Of a stretch of 64,000 nucleotides of DNA, positions 42,127 through 51,223 are shown one piece after another. The position numbers and the translations under genes are program-made. Positions within the stretch are counted from its first letter, which is position 1, and each line of letters begins with the position of its first letter. This DNA is from Crocosphaera sp. (GTDB taxonomy: Bacteria > Cyanobacteriota > Cyanobacteriia > Cyanobacteriales > Microcystaceae): NCBI RefSeq assembly GCF_030064895.1, contig NZ_JASJEB010000005.1, forward strand, positions 31,078 to 95,077, written 5' to 3'. The notes under the pieces were generated by a model that was given only the letters and a program-made list of their open reading frames with translations, did no database searches and was not told the DNA's origin.

Positions 42127-43089
42127 TTAAACAGTGAAAATGTCCTCACTGGCCCACGCAGGACTTGCATCTTTAGAAACAACCGTCATTAACGCATAAT
42201 CTTTCTTATTGATACCAGAGGGTAACTCTTTGGGAACACCCATAACAGTCTGTGTTTTAAAGACCGTTCCTGGTTTAAGATCATGGAAAGGAAACTCAGG
42301 TTCTGTACACCCTAAACAGGGCATACCTGCACGAGTTTTTGAGGATACTCTATTCCATAAGATACGGTTACAGGAGGAGTGAGTCATAGGCCCACGACAT
42401 CCCATATCATAGAATAGACATCCAGTGCGTTGTCCGAAGTCTTGGGTGGTTGCTTTGTAGGAAAAGTGCATATTCCTGGTGCAACCCGTCTGGGTGAAGC
42501 TACGGAAGAAAGTTTGAGGACGGTGGAACTCATCAAGGGTGAGATCCCCAACTCGTCCGGTGGCCACTGCAACTAATATTTGAGAAATCCAGTCAGGGTG
42601 TGACGGACAACCGGGTATATTAATAACAGGTAAGCCACCTTGGGACACATAATCAGCCCCCAAGAAACCGCCTTTATCCCGTTTGAGGAACTGTACCCCT
42701 TGGGACTCACTCGGGTTGGGTTCCATTGCTGGAATACCCCCGTAAGTTGCGCAGTCTCCTACTGCAACGACGAAACCAGCTACTTTGGATAACTCAATTA
42801 ACCAGTCTTTCATGGGACGACCGGCAAAACGGTTCCATTCTCCGGTTCCGTTGGGGGCATTGACTACGCTTCCCTCATAGACTAATATATCTACAGGGAC
42901 TTTGCCATTGACACAATCGTTTAATAATTGTTGTACTTCATCACCTAATTGCAAACCAAGGGATGGATGCCATAAGACATTGATCCCAAAGTCGGTGATT
43001 AAGTCTACGACGGTGGGTTCTTCTGCATTGAGAAATGATATAGTATTCCCAGAACAGGCACCACCTTGCAGCCATAAAACATTAGCCAT
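42127..43089 (-). CDS. hupS: Uptake [NiFe] hydrogenase small subunit HupS
   Basis: The 320-aa electron-transfer subunit with three FeS clusters. Cys ligands are visible in LQGGACSGN, VGDCATYGG, NIPGCPSHP (proximal), and in TGCLFYDMGCRGP, SSCNRILWN and MPCLGCTEPEFPF (medial and distal). As in other cyanobacteria there is no twin-arginine signal peptide, so the enzyme stays on the inner face of the membrane. It is first in the hupSL operon, with a candidate NtcA-type promoter about 150 bases upstream. Confident. Confidence 0.96.
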   Translation of the reverse strand: MANVLWLQGGACSGNTISFLNAEEPTVVDLITDFGINVLWHPSLGLQLGDEVQQLLNDCVNGKVPVDILVYEGSVVNAPNGTGEWNRFAGRPMKDWLIELSKVAGFVVAVGDCATYGGIPAMEPNPSESQGVQFLKRDKGGFLGADYVSQGGLPVINIPGCPSHPDWISQILVAVATGRVGDLTLDEFHRPQTFFRSFTQTGCTRNMHFSYKATTQDFGQRTGCLFYDMGCRGPMTHSSCNRILWNRVSSKTRAGMPCLGCTEPEFPFHDLKPGTVFKTQTVMGVPKELPSGINKKDYALMTVVSKDASPAWASEDIFTV

Positions 43090-43242
43090 AGACTCTCTTC
43101 GGATGGGTTTTCAGTTAATTATGCTACGATTTCCCTTGATCCTTATCAGTATTTAAGCTTTATTTAACGGTTATTTAATCAATGTTTGTATACTGTATAT
43201 ATTCTTATTATTTGTTGATATTTTGTTCTGTTTTATGATGAA

Positions 43243-43281
43243 ATTATAACATAAACTTAGCAATAATGTACCAAAATTTAC
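43243..43281 (-). promoter_or_regulatory. NtcA-type promoter of hupSL
   Basis: GTACCAAAATTTAC (43268-43281) fits the palindromic NtcA site GTA-N8-TAC exactly. On the minus strand TATAAT (43243-43248) lies 19 bases beyond it, close to the usual class II spacing of 20-24. Transcription would begin near 43236, leaving a leader of about 147 bases before hupS. Confidence 0.6.
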
Positions 43282-43296
43282 AGCTTTTTGCCTGTG

Positions 43297-43359
43297 TAGG
43301 GTGAGCAATGGTCGAAGGTTATTTTGATTTTGCATACTTTTTCGACTTGCCCAACTTAT
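43297..43359. repeat. GGGTGAGCAA inverted-repeat element (copy A)
   Basis: TAGGGTGAGCAATGG and its partner TTGCCCAACTTA bound about 63 bases, sharing AAGGTTATTTT with the copy at 43441. Between the hup promoter and the methylase gene. Confidence 0.55.
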
Positions 43360-43440
43360 GGCTTATTAATGATAAATTATGATTAAAAGTCTTTTCTGTT
43401 ATGCTAGGGAAAAATTAAGAATAATTATCTAAATAGCTAG

Positions 43441-43505
43441 GGAAGGTGGGCAATGATTTAAGGTTATTTTTTATTATATAAACTTGCTTGATTTGCCCAC
43501 CCTAC
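43441..43505. repeat. GGGTGGGCAA inverted-repeat element (copy B)
   Basis: GGAAGGTGGGCAATGATTTA at one end and TTGCCCACCCTAC at the other bound about 65 bases, resembling a non-coding MITE. It ends 22 bases before the methylase ATG and may carry or disturb that promoter. Confidence 0.65.
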
Positions 43506-43527
43506 ACTACACTATCAGTAAAAAAAT

Positions 43528-44403
43528 ATGCTTAAAAGTCCTTTAAGATATCCTGGTGGAAAATCACGCGCTATTAAAAAAATACAAGAACAATTTCCTA
43601 AAAATTTTAATTTCTCTGAGTATAGAGAACCTTTTGTGGGTGGTGGTTCAATATTTATTTATATTAAACAAATCTATCCTAATATTGATATTTGGATCAA
43701 TGATTTAAACCCAGAATTATACTTATTTTGGAAAATTGCCCAATCTGAATTAAAAGCATTAGTTACGGAACTTAGACAGATTAAAAAGAATAGGACAGAT
43801 GGACGAAAATTATTTAAAGAGTTACGTGAAATTGATATTGATAAAATATCTGATTTTGAGAGAGGAGTACGTTTTTTTGTGTTGAATAGAATTACATTTT
43901 CAGGAACCATTGAATCAGGAGGATATTCAGAAAAATCTTTTCATACTAGATTTACAGAATCATCTATTGAACGCTTAGAAAATTTGGGTTATATTCTCCC
44001 AGGAATTCGTATTACAAACTTAGATTATAGAGAAGTTGTTAACCAAAAAGGAGAAAATACATTTATATTTTTAGATCCCCCATATTTAACCGCAACTAAA
44101 TCTAGATTATACGGAAAAGATGGCGATTTGCATACATCATTTAATCATCAAGACTTTGCCCAAACAATGAAACAATGTCAGCATAAATGGTTAATTACCT
44201 ATGATGACTCTGAAGAGATTAGAAACTATTTTCAAGACTTTAATATTATTCCTTGGCAGTTACAATATGGGATGAATAACTATAAACAAGGAAAAGCAGA
44301 AAAAGGACAAGAAATATTTATTAGAAACTATGATATAAAAGAGCAATTAGAAAATAATAATAATACGAAAACTGAACAATTATCTTTAAAATTGAATATT
44401 TGA
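43528..44403 (+). CDS. D12-class DNA adenine-N6 methyltransferase
   Basis: A 291-aa methylase of the Dam/DpnM (D12) family. SPLRYPGGKSRAIKKI at the N-terminus is the SAM-binding motif I region, EPFVGGGSIFIY follows, and FIFLDPPYLTAT near residue 185 is catalytic motif IV (DPPY). VRFFVLNRITFSGT is also typical. It should methylate adenine in a short site, possibly containing GATC, but the specificity cannot be read. The next gene, 123 bases on, encodes a protein with two GIY-YIG nuclease domains, so this may be the modification half of a restriction-modification-like pair. Confidence 0.88.
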   Translation: MLKSPLRYPGGKSRAIKKIQEQFPKNFNFSEYREPFVGGGSIFIYIKQIYPNIDIWINDLNPELYLFWKIAQSELKALVTELRQIKKNRTDGRKLFKELREIDIDKISDFERGVRFFVLNRITFSGTIESGGYSEKSFHTRFTESSIERLENLGYILPGIRITNLDYREVVNQKGENTFIFLDPPYLTATKSRLYGKDGDLHTSFNHQDFAQTMKQCQHKWLITYDDSEEIRNYFQDFNIIPWQLQYGMNNYKQGKAEKGQEIFIRNYDIKEQLENNNNTKTEQLSLKLNI

Positions 44404-44526
44404 TCATCAAAAACGAGACAATAATAATAAGATAAACCAAAGTAAGTCATCATCATCTGTTTCAGTTGTTATTACTATGTAAATTAAATAAGATATTAAA
44501 TATTGTCAATAATTACTTTAATTTTT

Positions 44527-45921
44527 ATGGTTATAGATACAAGTATTTTAGCTTTACCTAAAGTATCCTTAGAAAACAGAGAAAACTTACCGCAAGTTTC
44601 TGGTATTTATTACGTTATTGACCAGAATCATATAATTTGGTATATTGGTCAAGCAAAGGATTTTCAAGCTCGTTGGAAAAGTAAATCTCATCATAGATTA
44701 TTTCAACTTAAGTCACAGAAAAAAACAAAATTTGAAATTTATTATCAAGTTCTGGAATCTTCCAAGCTAAATGAAATTGAACAACAAGAAATATCTAAAT
44801 ATCATCCTCGTTTAAATCAAAGTAAAGTTAAACATAAAAATGTTAGACCATCAGAAACCCTATTAAGAGAAACTTTAATTAAGTTATCTGGGTATATTGT
44901 AGTATTAGGAATTGAACCTCCTAGAGAACTAGACTCTAATTTAATTCAACAGTGTAAATATTATAATGAAAGTTGGTGGGTTCAAAAGAAAGTTTTAAAG
45001 TCTAATGTAATCCATCTTGGTCTGAATGCGACTAAAATAAGTCAATTTGCCAATGAAGAAATTGAGACTTTTAGTTGTTTAATTGATAACCCATTTAAAA
45101 GCAGGAAAAACTATTCTAATAAATGGCAACAACCTCCTGGTACTAAGAAAAATCCACATATTGCCGTTGGACAATGTGCTAGAATTCTTATTAATGGTTT
45201 TGTTATTGAGGTATCTTTAATTTACGGACTGGAAGACTTATTAATAGATAAAAAAGAAACTTATTTAGCATCTGAAAATATTTTTAGTCTTAGTCAACAA
45301 TCATTAAATAAATTAAAAAATGGATGGTTTAAAGCTTTAGCAAGTATTTATCCAATAAAAGAAGAAATAAAAGAAAATAAAAAGAATTATCCTAGTAATT
45401 TAGTCCTTTCAAGATTACAACCTTATACAGAAGATCCTATCCCTCTTGTTTTTAAAGAAAAGTTAGATAAGTCTATATTAAAAAACCATATTCAGAAAAT
45501 AAAAGATGATTATAAATTAGGAAAAAGAGGTATAGGTAGTCGTTCAAAAAAAACACAAGAATATGAATTAACACAAGTAAATCAGAAAAAAGAATTAGAT
45601 AAACAAAATCATACATTTCCTCTTTTTGCTATCAGTAGTTGGTCTTCTAGATTACTTAAATATGTAGATCGTTTGCCTTTATATTCAGGAATTTATATTG
45701 TTGAAATTGTTGCCAATAGTCAACACTTTGTATTTTATGTTGGTCAAGCCAAAAATCTACGTTCTAGTTGGATAGGAGATAAACATCATCTTCATTCACA
45801 ATTAGATAGATGCAAAGAAACACTATTTTACATGGTTTATTATCACGAATTTTCTGAAGAAAAATTAAATGAGAAACAACGATATTATATAGAGTTACTT
45901 GATCCCATACTAAATATCTAA
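44527..45921 (+). CDS. Protein with two GIY-YIG nuclease domains
   Basis: From ATG 44527 (a TTG at 44503 is less likely) the protein is 464 aa. An N-terminal GIY-YIG domain has SGIYYVIDQNHIIWYIGQAK, the Arg in FQARW, a Glu in NEIEQQEISK and PRLN. A second one at the C-terminus has SGIYIVEI, FVFYVGQAKNLRSSW, NEKQRYYIELLDP and ILN. Each keeps the GIY/YIG tyrosines, the Arg and the Glu expected for catalysis. The 270-residue middle has WWVQKK and GQCARILINGFVIEV and is not recognised. One chain with two nuclease centres could cut both strands, like a restriction enzyme. It follows a DNA methylase gene. Confidence 0.72.
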   Translation: MVIDTSILALPKVSLENRENLPQVSGIYYVIDQNHIIWYIGQAKDFQARWKSKSHHRLFQLKSQKKTKFEIYYQVLESSKLNEIEQQEISKYHPRLNQSKVKHKNVRPSETLLRETLIKLSGYIVVLGIEPPRELDSNLIQQCKYYNESWWVQKKVLKSNVIHLGLNATKISQFANEEIETFSCLIDNPFKSRKNYSNKWQQPPGTKKNPHIAVGQCARILINGFVIEVSLIYGLEDLLIDKKETYLASENIFSLSQQSLNKLKNGWFKALASIYPIKEEIKENKKNYPSNLVLSRLQPYTEDPIPLVFKEKLDKSILKNHIQKIKDDYKLGKRGIGSRSKKTQEYELTQVNQKKELDKQNHTFPLFAISSWSSRLLKYVDRLPLYSGIYIVEIVANSQHFVFYVGQAKNLRSSWIGDKHHLHSQLDRCKETLFYMVYYHEFSEEKLNEKQRYYIELLDPILNI

Positions 45922-46117
45922 ACCTATTCTTATCCTGTCCATTTAATCAAGATATTCAAGAGTAGATAAATGTCCCCCCAAGTCCTTTTTATTATATTAA
46001 AATATGAAAATTTGTAATAAGTTTGTTATTTTTTGTTTAAACAATCTAAAAAACTGTATAACAAAGCCAAAAAATAGCTAGAATAAAGACAAGATTTAAA
46101 ATTGAGTGAAAAAAATT

Positions 46118-46378
46118 ATGCCTAGAGTTAATCCCCATACATTACAAATGCACATATCTAGAATGTTTGACCAGGGACAATCATTTTTTTGCGCTATAAA
46201 AGTACAAGATTGGTTAAAAGATCAAAAGGAAGATCCCAACGCCTACGAAATTTCATTTCATACACAACCAGTACCACCTAATTCTAATCTAAAAACAAAC
46301 ATCAGAATTGAATTAAAACGCAAAGATGGACAACAAGTTGATCCTTGGTTACAAGAAGAAGTTAACCGTAGTAGTTAA
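46118..46378 (+). CDS. Small conserved-looking hypothetical protein (86 aa)
   Basis: Begins MPRVNPHTLQMHISRMFDQG at the ATG at 46118 (a GTG at 46106 would add four residues). It continues FFCAIKVQDWLKDQKEDPNA and a beta-rich half (NIRIELKRKDGQQVD). No membrane segment, no known motif. It precedes rsfS by 69 bases. I do not recognise the family. Confidence 0.5.
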   Translation: MPRVNPHTLQMHISRMFDQGQSFFCAIKVQDWLKDQKEDPNAYEISFHTQPVPPNSNLKTNIRIELKRKDGQQVDPWLQEEVNRSS

Positions 46379-46447
46379 AATTTATTGGAAGCAAATTATA
46401 CTTGTCGTAATCTTTAAAAAAAATCGGTACAATATATAAACATCTTA

Positions 46448-46891
46448 ATGAACCATTGCAAAAATACTATCTCCAACTATCCCAATAACCTAACAGTGAT
46501 CGACAAAACCAGCGACCAATCAATCCAAAACCTAGCTCTAACTATAGCCCAAGCAGCCGAAGATCGCAAAGGAAGTGACATTACTGTACTCAAAGTTACA
46601 GAAGTTTCCTTTTTAACCGATTATTTTGTCATTATTACCGGATTTTCTCGAACCCAAGTCAAAGCTATTGCAGAAGCCATCGAAGAAAAAGTTTATCAAA
46701 CCCATCAACAAGTTCCCAGACAAACCGAAGGAAAACAAGACGGAAACTGGATCTTACAAGACTTTGGCGATGTGATCGTTCACATATTTCTACCCGAAGA
46801 ACGAGAATTTTACAATTTAGAAGCCTTCTGGGGTCATGCAGAAAGGTTAGAATTTTCAACATTAGAAGTTACACAAGCATCATCATCATGA
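46448..46891 (+). CDS. rsfS: Ribosomal silencing factor RsfS
   Basis: RsfS binds ribosomal protein L14 and blocks subunit joining when nutrients are short. The 147-aa protein has the family core: [40 protein letters not shown] and the signature [19 protein letters not shown] followed by FWGHA. The first 20 residues are a nonconserved lead. It overlaps the downstream ycf36 gene by four bases (ATGA), so the two are translationally coupled, as in several cyanobacteria. Confidence 0.93.
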   Translation: MNHCKNTISNYPNNLTVIDKTSDQSIQNLALTIAQAAEDRKGSDITVLKVTEVSFLTDYFVIITGFSRTQVKAIAEAIEEKVYQTHQQVPRQTEGKQDGNWILQDFGDVIVHIFLPEEREFYNLEAFWGHAERLEFSTLEVTQASSS

Positions 46892-47388
46892 GGGAATCAT
46901 CCATACAAGTCTGTCCAGTACCCCTAGAACAACAACCAGTTAACGAATACGAGGAGTTAAAAGAATCCTGGTTTTTTCGCTGGGCAACTCTAGACAATCC
47001 CCTGTTTATACGCAAAATAGCAGTAATATGGGTTTTAGGTTGGCTGCTAACCAGTCCCATTGCCGCCGCCAGTTTTGCTCCTAGTAAATATGTCTTACCC
47101 TTTGTCCTGTTCAGTAACTTAGGTGCAGGATTAATTTTAGCCTTGATTCTACTACAATTATTTTTCGGATGGCATTATGTCAGCGATCGCCTGAAAAAAG
47201 AAACCATCTTTTACGAAGAATCAGGATGGTACGATGGACAAACCTGGCCCAAACCCCCAGAAATGTTAACCCGCGATCGCCTCATTGTCTCCTATCAAAT
47301 TAACCCCATTTTAGGACGCTTAACCCGTACAGGTGGACTATTAGCCCTATTTATGGCAGGGGATAGCGTAGTTTGGCTATGTTTATGA
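46888..47388 (+). CDS. ycf36: Ycf36/CGLD27 family (DUF1230) membrane protein
   Basis: A 166-aa protein of the plastid/cyanobacterial Ycf36 family, related to plant CGLD27. It has [16 protein letters not shown], a first membrane helix [20 protein letters not shown], a second [20 protein letters not shown], and the family block [20 protein letters not shown]; a third helix lies at the end ([17 protein letters not shown]). The exact function is not settled; CGLD27 has been tied to iron or stress acclimation in algae and plants. Coupled to rsfS by an ATGA overlap. Confidence 0.85.
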   Translation: MRESSIQVCPVPLEQQPVNEYEELKESWFFRWATLDNPLFIRKIAVIWVLGWLLTSPIAAASFAPSKYVLPFVLFSNLGAGLILALILLQLFFGWHYVSDRLKKETIFYEESGWYDGQTWPKPPEMLTRDRLIVSYQINPILGRLTRTGGLLALFMAGDSVVWLCL

Positions 47389-47407
47389 TTATCAATTAAT
47401 TTTTTAT

Positions 47408-48367
47408 ATGACCAGCAGAGTAAAACGTCACTTAACACCAAAACTAGAAGTTCACCTACTGCGAGAAGGGATCGTCGAATCAACCCATCACGTTGAGGCC
47501 ACTGTCTGTGATGATCGAGGCCGAGTCTTATCCGTCGCTGGTAACCCCGAAACCACTGCTTTTGTCCGTTCGGCCCTCAAACCCTTCCAAGCTTTGGGTG
47601 TCACCTCCACGGGAACCCTAGAACGCTATGATCTCACTGATAAAGACCTAGCCATTATCTGTAGTTCCCATCAAGGAACCGTTGAACAAGCAAGACAAGT
47701 GTTTAACGTCCTCTGGCGCGCCGATATTGATCCTAGTGCCTTACAATGTCCCATTCCTCCGGGGCGCAATAGTCCCCTGGAATATAACTGTTCGGGGAAA
47801 CACGCCGGAATGTTGGCTGTGTGTCAGCAACGAGGTTGGCCTTTAAGTACCTATTTAAAGCGATCTTCCCCCGTACAAAAGTTGATTTTAGATAAAATTG
47901 GCGAATTATTGGGAATTCCCGGGCCTGAGTTAATCGCGGCCCACGATGACTGTGGCGCGCCCACTTATTCTATGAAACTCTCCCAAATGGCGCATTTATA
48001 CGCTCAGCTATCCTCTGGGAACCGTCTTGATCTCGAACGAATTTTGCGATCTATGACCTATTATCCCACCATGGTAGCCGGAGTCGGTTCTTTTGATACG
48101 GAGTTGATGCGTTTAACAGAAGGTGAATTGATCAGTAAAGCAGGGGCAGAAGGAATTCAATGTATTGGCCGTGTGGGAGAAGGTATGGGACTAGCTATTA
48201 AGGTGGTTGATGGCTCAAAACGGGCTAAATCGGCTGTAGCTATCCATATTTTAAGACAAATGGGTTGGATCAGTCCTAGTGTAGCGGAAACCCTCTCCGA
48301 AACTTTTCTGATTTTGAGCGATTATAAACGCTTAGACGTGGTGGGAGAGTTAGTTATGTCTTATTGA
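47408..48367 (+). CDS. Asparaginase (L-asparaginase II family, PF06089 type)
   Basis: A 319-aa protein of the asparaginase II family that hydrolyses asparagine to aspartate. Typical blocks are VHLLREGIVESTHHVEATV, NPETTAFVRSALKPFQALG, ICSSHQGT, YNCSGKHAGMLAVC (the serine/lysine-bearing segment near residue 135), AHDDCGAPTYS and YYPTMVAGVGSFDTELM. No signal peptide, so cytosolic. It starts 19 bases after the ycf36 stop. Specificity is inferred from the family. Confidence 0.88.
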   Translation: MTSRVKRHLTPKLEVHLLREGIVESTHHVEATVCDDRGRVLSVAGNPETTAFVRSALKPFQALGVTSTGTLERYDLTDKDLAIICSSHQGTVEQARQVFNVLWRADIDPSALQCPIPPGRNSPLEYNCSGKHAGMLAVCQQRGWPLSTYLKRSSPVQKLILDKIGELLGIPGPELIAAHDDCGAPTYSMKLSQMAHLYAQLSSGNRLDLERILRSMTYYPTMVAGVGSFDTELMRLTEGELISKAGAEGIQCIGRVGEGMGLAIKVVDGSKRAKSAVAIHILRQMGWISPSVAETLSETFLILSDYKRLDVVGELVMSY

Positions 48368-48674
48368 TGGTTGTCTAGGAAATATTAATTAGGGAATTAA
48401 TTAAGGGTGAACTTAAAGGTTAATTGTTATTTCTTGATTGTCATTGCCAGGGATGTGAATTACTACTTAGGTATTTTAGTCATGAGGTTTTTCTGTTACC
48501 CTTTGCCCTTTCCCTGTTTCCTTTAACCAAAATCTATGTGTCCTAACCATTTTTTGTAGTGTTATAGGATGAATCTTTATTCGATTTTTCTCTCTTCAAC
48601 ATATTAAGGATTATCAAGAAAGTGTTAATAAAGATTTTATAAAGGATAAGCTTATAAAAGAGCATTCGGAGGAA
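48368..48674. other. 307-base intergenic stretch
   Basis: No gene is seen. It has a pyrimidine-rich run (CCCTTTGCCCTTTCCCTGTT) and, at its end, GGAGG (48668-48672) serving the next gene. Confidence 0.5.
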
Positions 48675-48680
48675 ATGGTT

Positions 48681-49223
48681 ATGAGATGGCCAATAAGAAG
48701 AGTCGAGCAGTCAAATAATAATGATATGTCTCAAGCAGAGAAAATTAAGAGAAAACTAGGTAAGTATCAAAGAAATTATAGTGTACTTGCTCTAGGTTGG
48801 GTTTCGGTTTATCGTAGTTTAGTCATTGCTATAGCAATACTTAGTGCGAGTGCAGCCGTTGTGGTAAATTTGGAGTGTTTAGAAAATGGCATCCGTATAT
48901 CTGACACAAATGAAACTATTAGTCGCAACGATATAGTTTCTGTATTAGCTGCATCATCAACCCTTTTAACCACTGTGTTAGGTGCCTTGGGATTAGAAGA
49001 AAACTGGCGGGCTAATCGACAAGCAAGAGATAGAGTAAAACAATTAGAACTGGAGTTATTAAAAGGAAATCCTAATTATGACTTAATTGTTTCTAAGTTA
49101 CAAGTAACAATTGATGATCGTGTATCTGATTCTTTTAATGATGAAAGTCAACCTAATAATGGTCAAATATCGGATATTGATGACTTATCTGAACAATCTA
49201 TAATAGTAATAGCGCATCATTAA
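48681..49223 (+). CDS. Two-TM DUF4231/SLATT-like membrane protein
   Basis: A 180-aa protein if started at the second ATG (48681), which is eight bases from GGAGG; the first ATG at 48675 is too close to it. Two membrane helices lie near residues 45-63 (LVIAIAILSASAAVVVNL) and 90-107 (VLAASSTLLTTVLGALG), then LEENWRANRQARDRVKQLEL, a pattern typical of DUF4231/SLATT proteins. SLATT proteins are predicted pore-forming effectors of nucleotide-activated defence systems, but no sensor or nucleotidyltransferase gene is adjacent here. It could also be an ordinary housekeeping membrane protein. Confidence 0.6.
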   Translation: MRWPIRRVEQSNNNDMSQAEKIKRKLGKYQRNYSVLALGWVSVYRSLVIAIAILSASAAVVVNLECLENGIRISDTNETISRNDIVSVLAASSTLLTTVLGALGLEENWRANRQARDRVKQLELELLKGNPNYDLIVSKLQVTIDDRVSDSFNDESQPNNGQISDIDDLSEQSIIVIAHH

Positions 49224-49321
49224 GTAGTGAAAATCGAATTGAGTTGATAGTATTTCTTTATCACTACAATGAAGAAATACTATATTTTTCAATGCTATAT
49301 ATCTGACTGAAGGAAGAAATT

Positions 49322-50932
49322 CTATTTTTTAAATTTTCCTTTAATTCGAGACAGTAATAGATCAACTTCTGGTAATTTTAATTGAATGGATAAGACCAGA
49401 AAAATAGTAAACGCAGTAACCACAGATAATAGTAATTGTAACAATTGTAAGGCTAAATTATTGCCAGTATAAAACTGTTCCCAACCCCAACTAACACCGT
49501 AACTACCAACACCAGCTAAAAAACTAATTCCTGTTAAAGCTAATAACTCCTTACCCCATTCTTGTAAAGGTAAACCCCCTAAACGTTTATTGAGAATGCC
49601 TAAGAAAATAATCAAAGAAACTACATTAACCCCAATAGTTGCAAATACTAAACCAGGAGTTTGAAACGGTTTATATAACAAAAAATCTAAAAAACCATTG
49701 AGAAAAATATTAAAAATACTAACCCTAAACGGCGTTTCTCCATCACCTAAAGCATAAAAAACCCTAACTAAAACATCCCTAGCCAAATAGAAAAACATTC
49801 CAATTCCATAAGCCATTAAAACAGGAACAACCAGATCAACATCAGCCGATTTAAAAGCACCTCTTTGATAAACAACCCGAATGATAACAGGGGCTAACGC
49901 CATAAAAATAGCCGTTAACGGTAACATACTTAAAGCCGTTAAGAATAACCCTTGACGAATTCTTACCTTTAATTCCGGCCAATTTTCTGGGGCAGTTAAA
50001 CGAGAAAAAACCGGCATAAACGGCACTAAAATCATATTAGAAATAATGCCCAAAGGCGTTAAATAAATGAAAGTTGCATAACGCATAGCCGCCGCCGCAT
50101 TCTCGATAAACGAAGCAAAAAAGAGGTCAGTAGAAACATTAATCTGTAACATTCCCGATGATAGGGTAGCTGGGCCCATCACCTTCATTACATCCATAAC
50201 CCCAGGAATACGCCAATTAAAGCGCAACCGTAGTTTGCCCATTCCTGCTTGCCATTGGGCCCATAGTTGCGCTAACCATTGTAAAACCCCTCCTGCAAGG
50301 GTTGCTCCGGCTAAAACCATGCCCGCTAAATACCAATTTTCGGGGTTATTCAGATTAGTTCCTAACTGCCACATTAAGGTCACAACACCAATAACAATGG
50401 CTACACTAGAAAATAAAGGGCTAATACTGGGTAAGAGATATTGATCAGCAGCATTGAGAGTTCCGAAACCGATACCAACCAGTCCCGCTAACAAAGCCAA
50501 AGGGGCCATTATTTGTAACTGCTGAACAGCGATCGCTTTAACCTCACCTTCCAACCCTGGTGCCAAGATAGAGATAAACGTATCTGAAAAGACGATTAAA
50601 ACAACCGTAACCGCCAATAAAACTACACTTACTAAGGTAGTTACCGTTTCCACTAACGGAGCAGCTTCCGACTTGTCTCGTTTCGCTAAAACACTAATTA
50701 AAGCACTATGAAACGGTCCATTGATACCCCCCAGTAAAATCAATAAAAAACCAGGGATAACGTAAGCGTAGGCGTAAGCATTAATTACTGGGCCAACCCC
50801 AAAAGCTGCTGCGATCGCTTGTTCACGGACTAAGCCAAATATTTTACTAACCAGGGTAGCTACAGCCACAAGGCCAGCAATACTTACTAAAGAACGGGAT
50901 TTTTTTTTGTTAAGAGACACGACACTCCCCAC
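49322..50932 (-). CDS. murJ: Lipid II flippase MurJ
   Basis: MurJ moves lipid II across the inner membrane for peptidoglycan synthesis. The 536-aa protein has about 14 hydrophobic helices and the MviN/MurJ blocks: IFGLVREQAIAAAFGVGP near the N-terminus with its conserved Arg, INGPFHSALISVLAKRD, and APVIIRVVYQRGAFKSADVD and RVFYALGDGETPFRVS in the second half. Length is normal. It is downstream of gcvH on the same strand, separated by the tnpB remnant. Confident. Confidence 0.95.
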   Translation of the reverse strand: MGSVVSLNKKKSRSLVSIAGLVAVATLVSKIFGLVREQAIAAAFGVGPVINAYAYAYVIPGFLLILLGGINGPFHSALISVLAKRDKSEAAPLVETVTTLVSVVLLAVTVVLIVFSDTFISILAPGLEGEVKAIAVQQLQIMAPLALLAGLVGIGFGTLNAADQYLLPSISPLFSSVAIVIGVVTLMWQLGTNLNNPENWYLAGMVLAGATLAGGVLQWLAQLWAQWQAGMGKLRLRFNWRIPGVMDVMKVMGPATLSSGMLQINVSTDLFFASFIENAAAAMRYATFIYLTPLGIISNMILVPFMPVFSRLTAPENWPELKVRIRQGLFLTALSMLPLTAIFMALAPVIIRVVYQRGAFKSADVDLVVPVLMAYGIGMFFYLARDVLVRVFYALGDGETPFRVSIFNIFLNGFLDFLLYKPFQTPGLVFATIGVNVVSLIIFLGILNKRLGGLPLQEWGKELLALTGISFLAGVGSYGVSWGWEQFYTGNNLALQLLQLLLSVVTAFTIFLVLSIQLKLPEVDLLLSRIKGKFKK

Positions 50933-50980
50933 GACAAATTTTCAATTATTATTAAAGATTCCGTGACTTGATACTGCTAC

Positions 50981-51223
50981 TTGACACTCCCTCCGTTAAG
51001 CTGACGCTGTAACGGGGGATTCTTTGTTCTCAGAGGTTACTTTCTTAGACAGAATTACTCCTGAAGTGCGCTTTCCAATCCGCCGTGAGACGGCGGTTGG
51101 GTCGCACTTCAAAGTAGCGGTATCCTCTCCCAAAGCGTTTAGGCCATCCTGTAGCCAAGTTCCCGAATGCCCTGCGGTACTTAATCCAATAAGAATATTA
51201 ATGGCTGCGTTTTCGTTCCTTGC
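50981..51223 (-). mobile_element. IS200/IS605-type remnant: tnpB 3' end and right terminus
   Basis: Directly after the gcvH stop codon, and in the same frame, 75 codons read ARNENAAINILIGLSTAGHS followed by GTWLQDGLNALGED and end at a TAA at 50996-50998. This is the C-terminal tail of cyanobacterial TnpB proteins, after the zinc-ribbon. Beyond the stop, CTCCGTTA/TAACGGGG forms a terminal hairpin and GAGTGTCAA marks the tip, as in the element at 63597. The rest of tnpB is gone, so this is a dead fragment. Confidence 0.75.
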
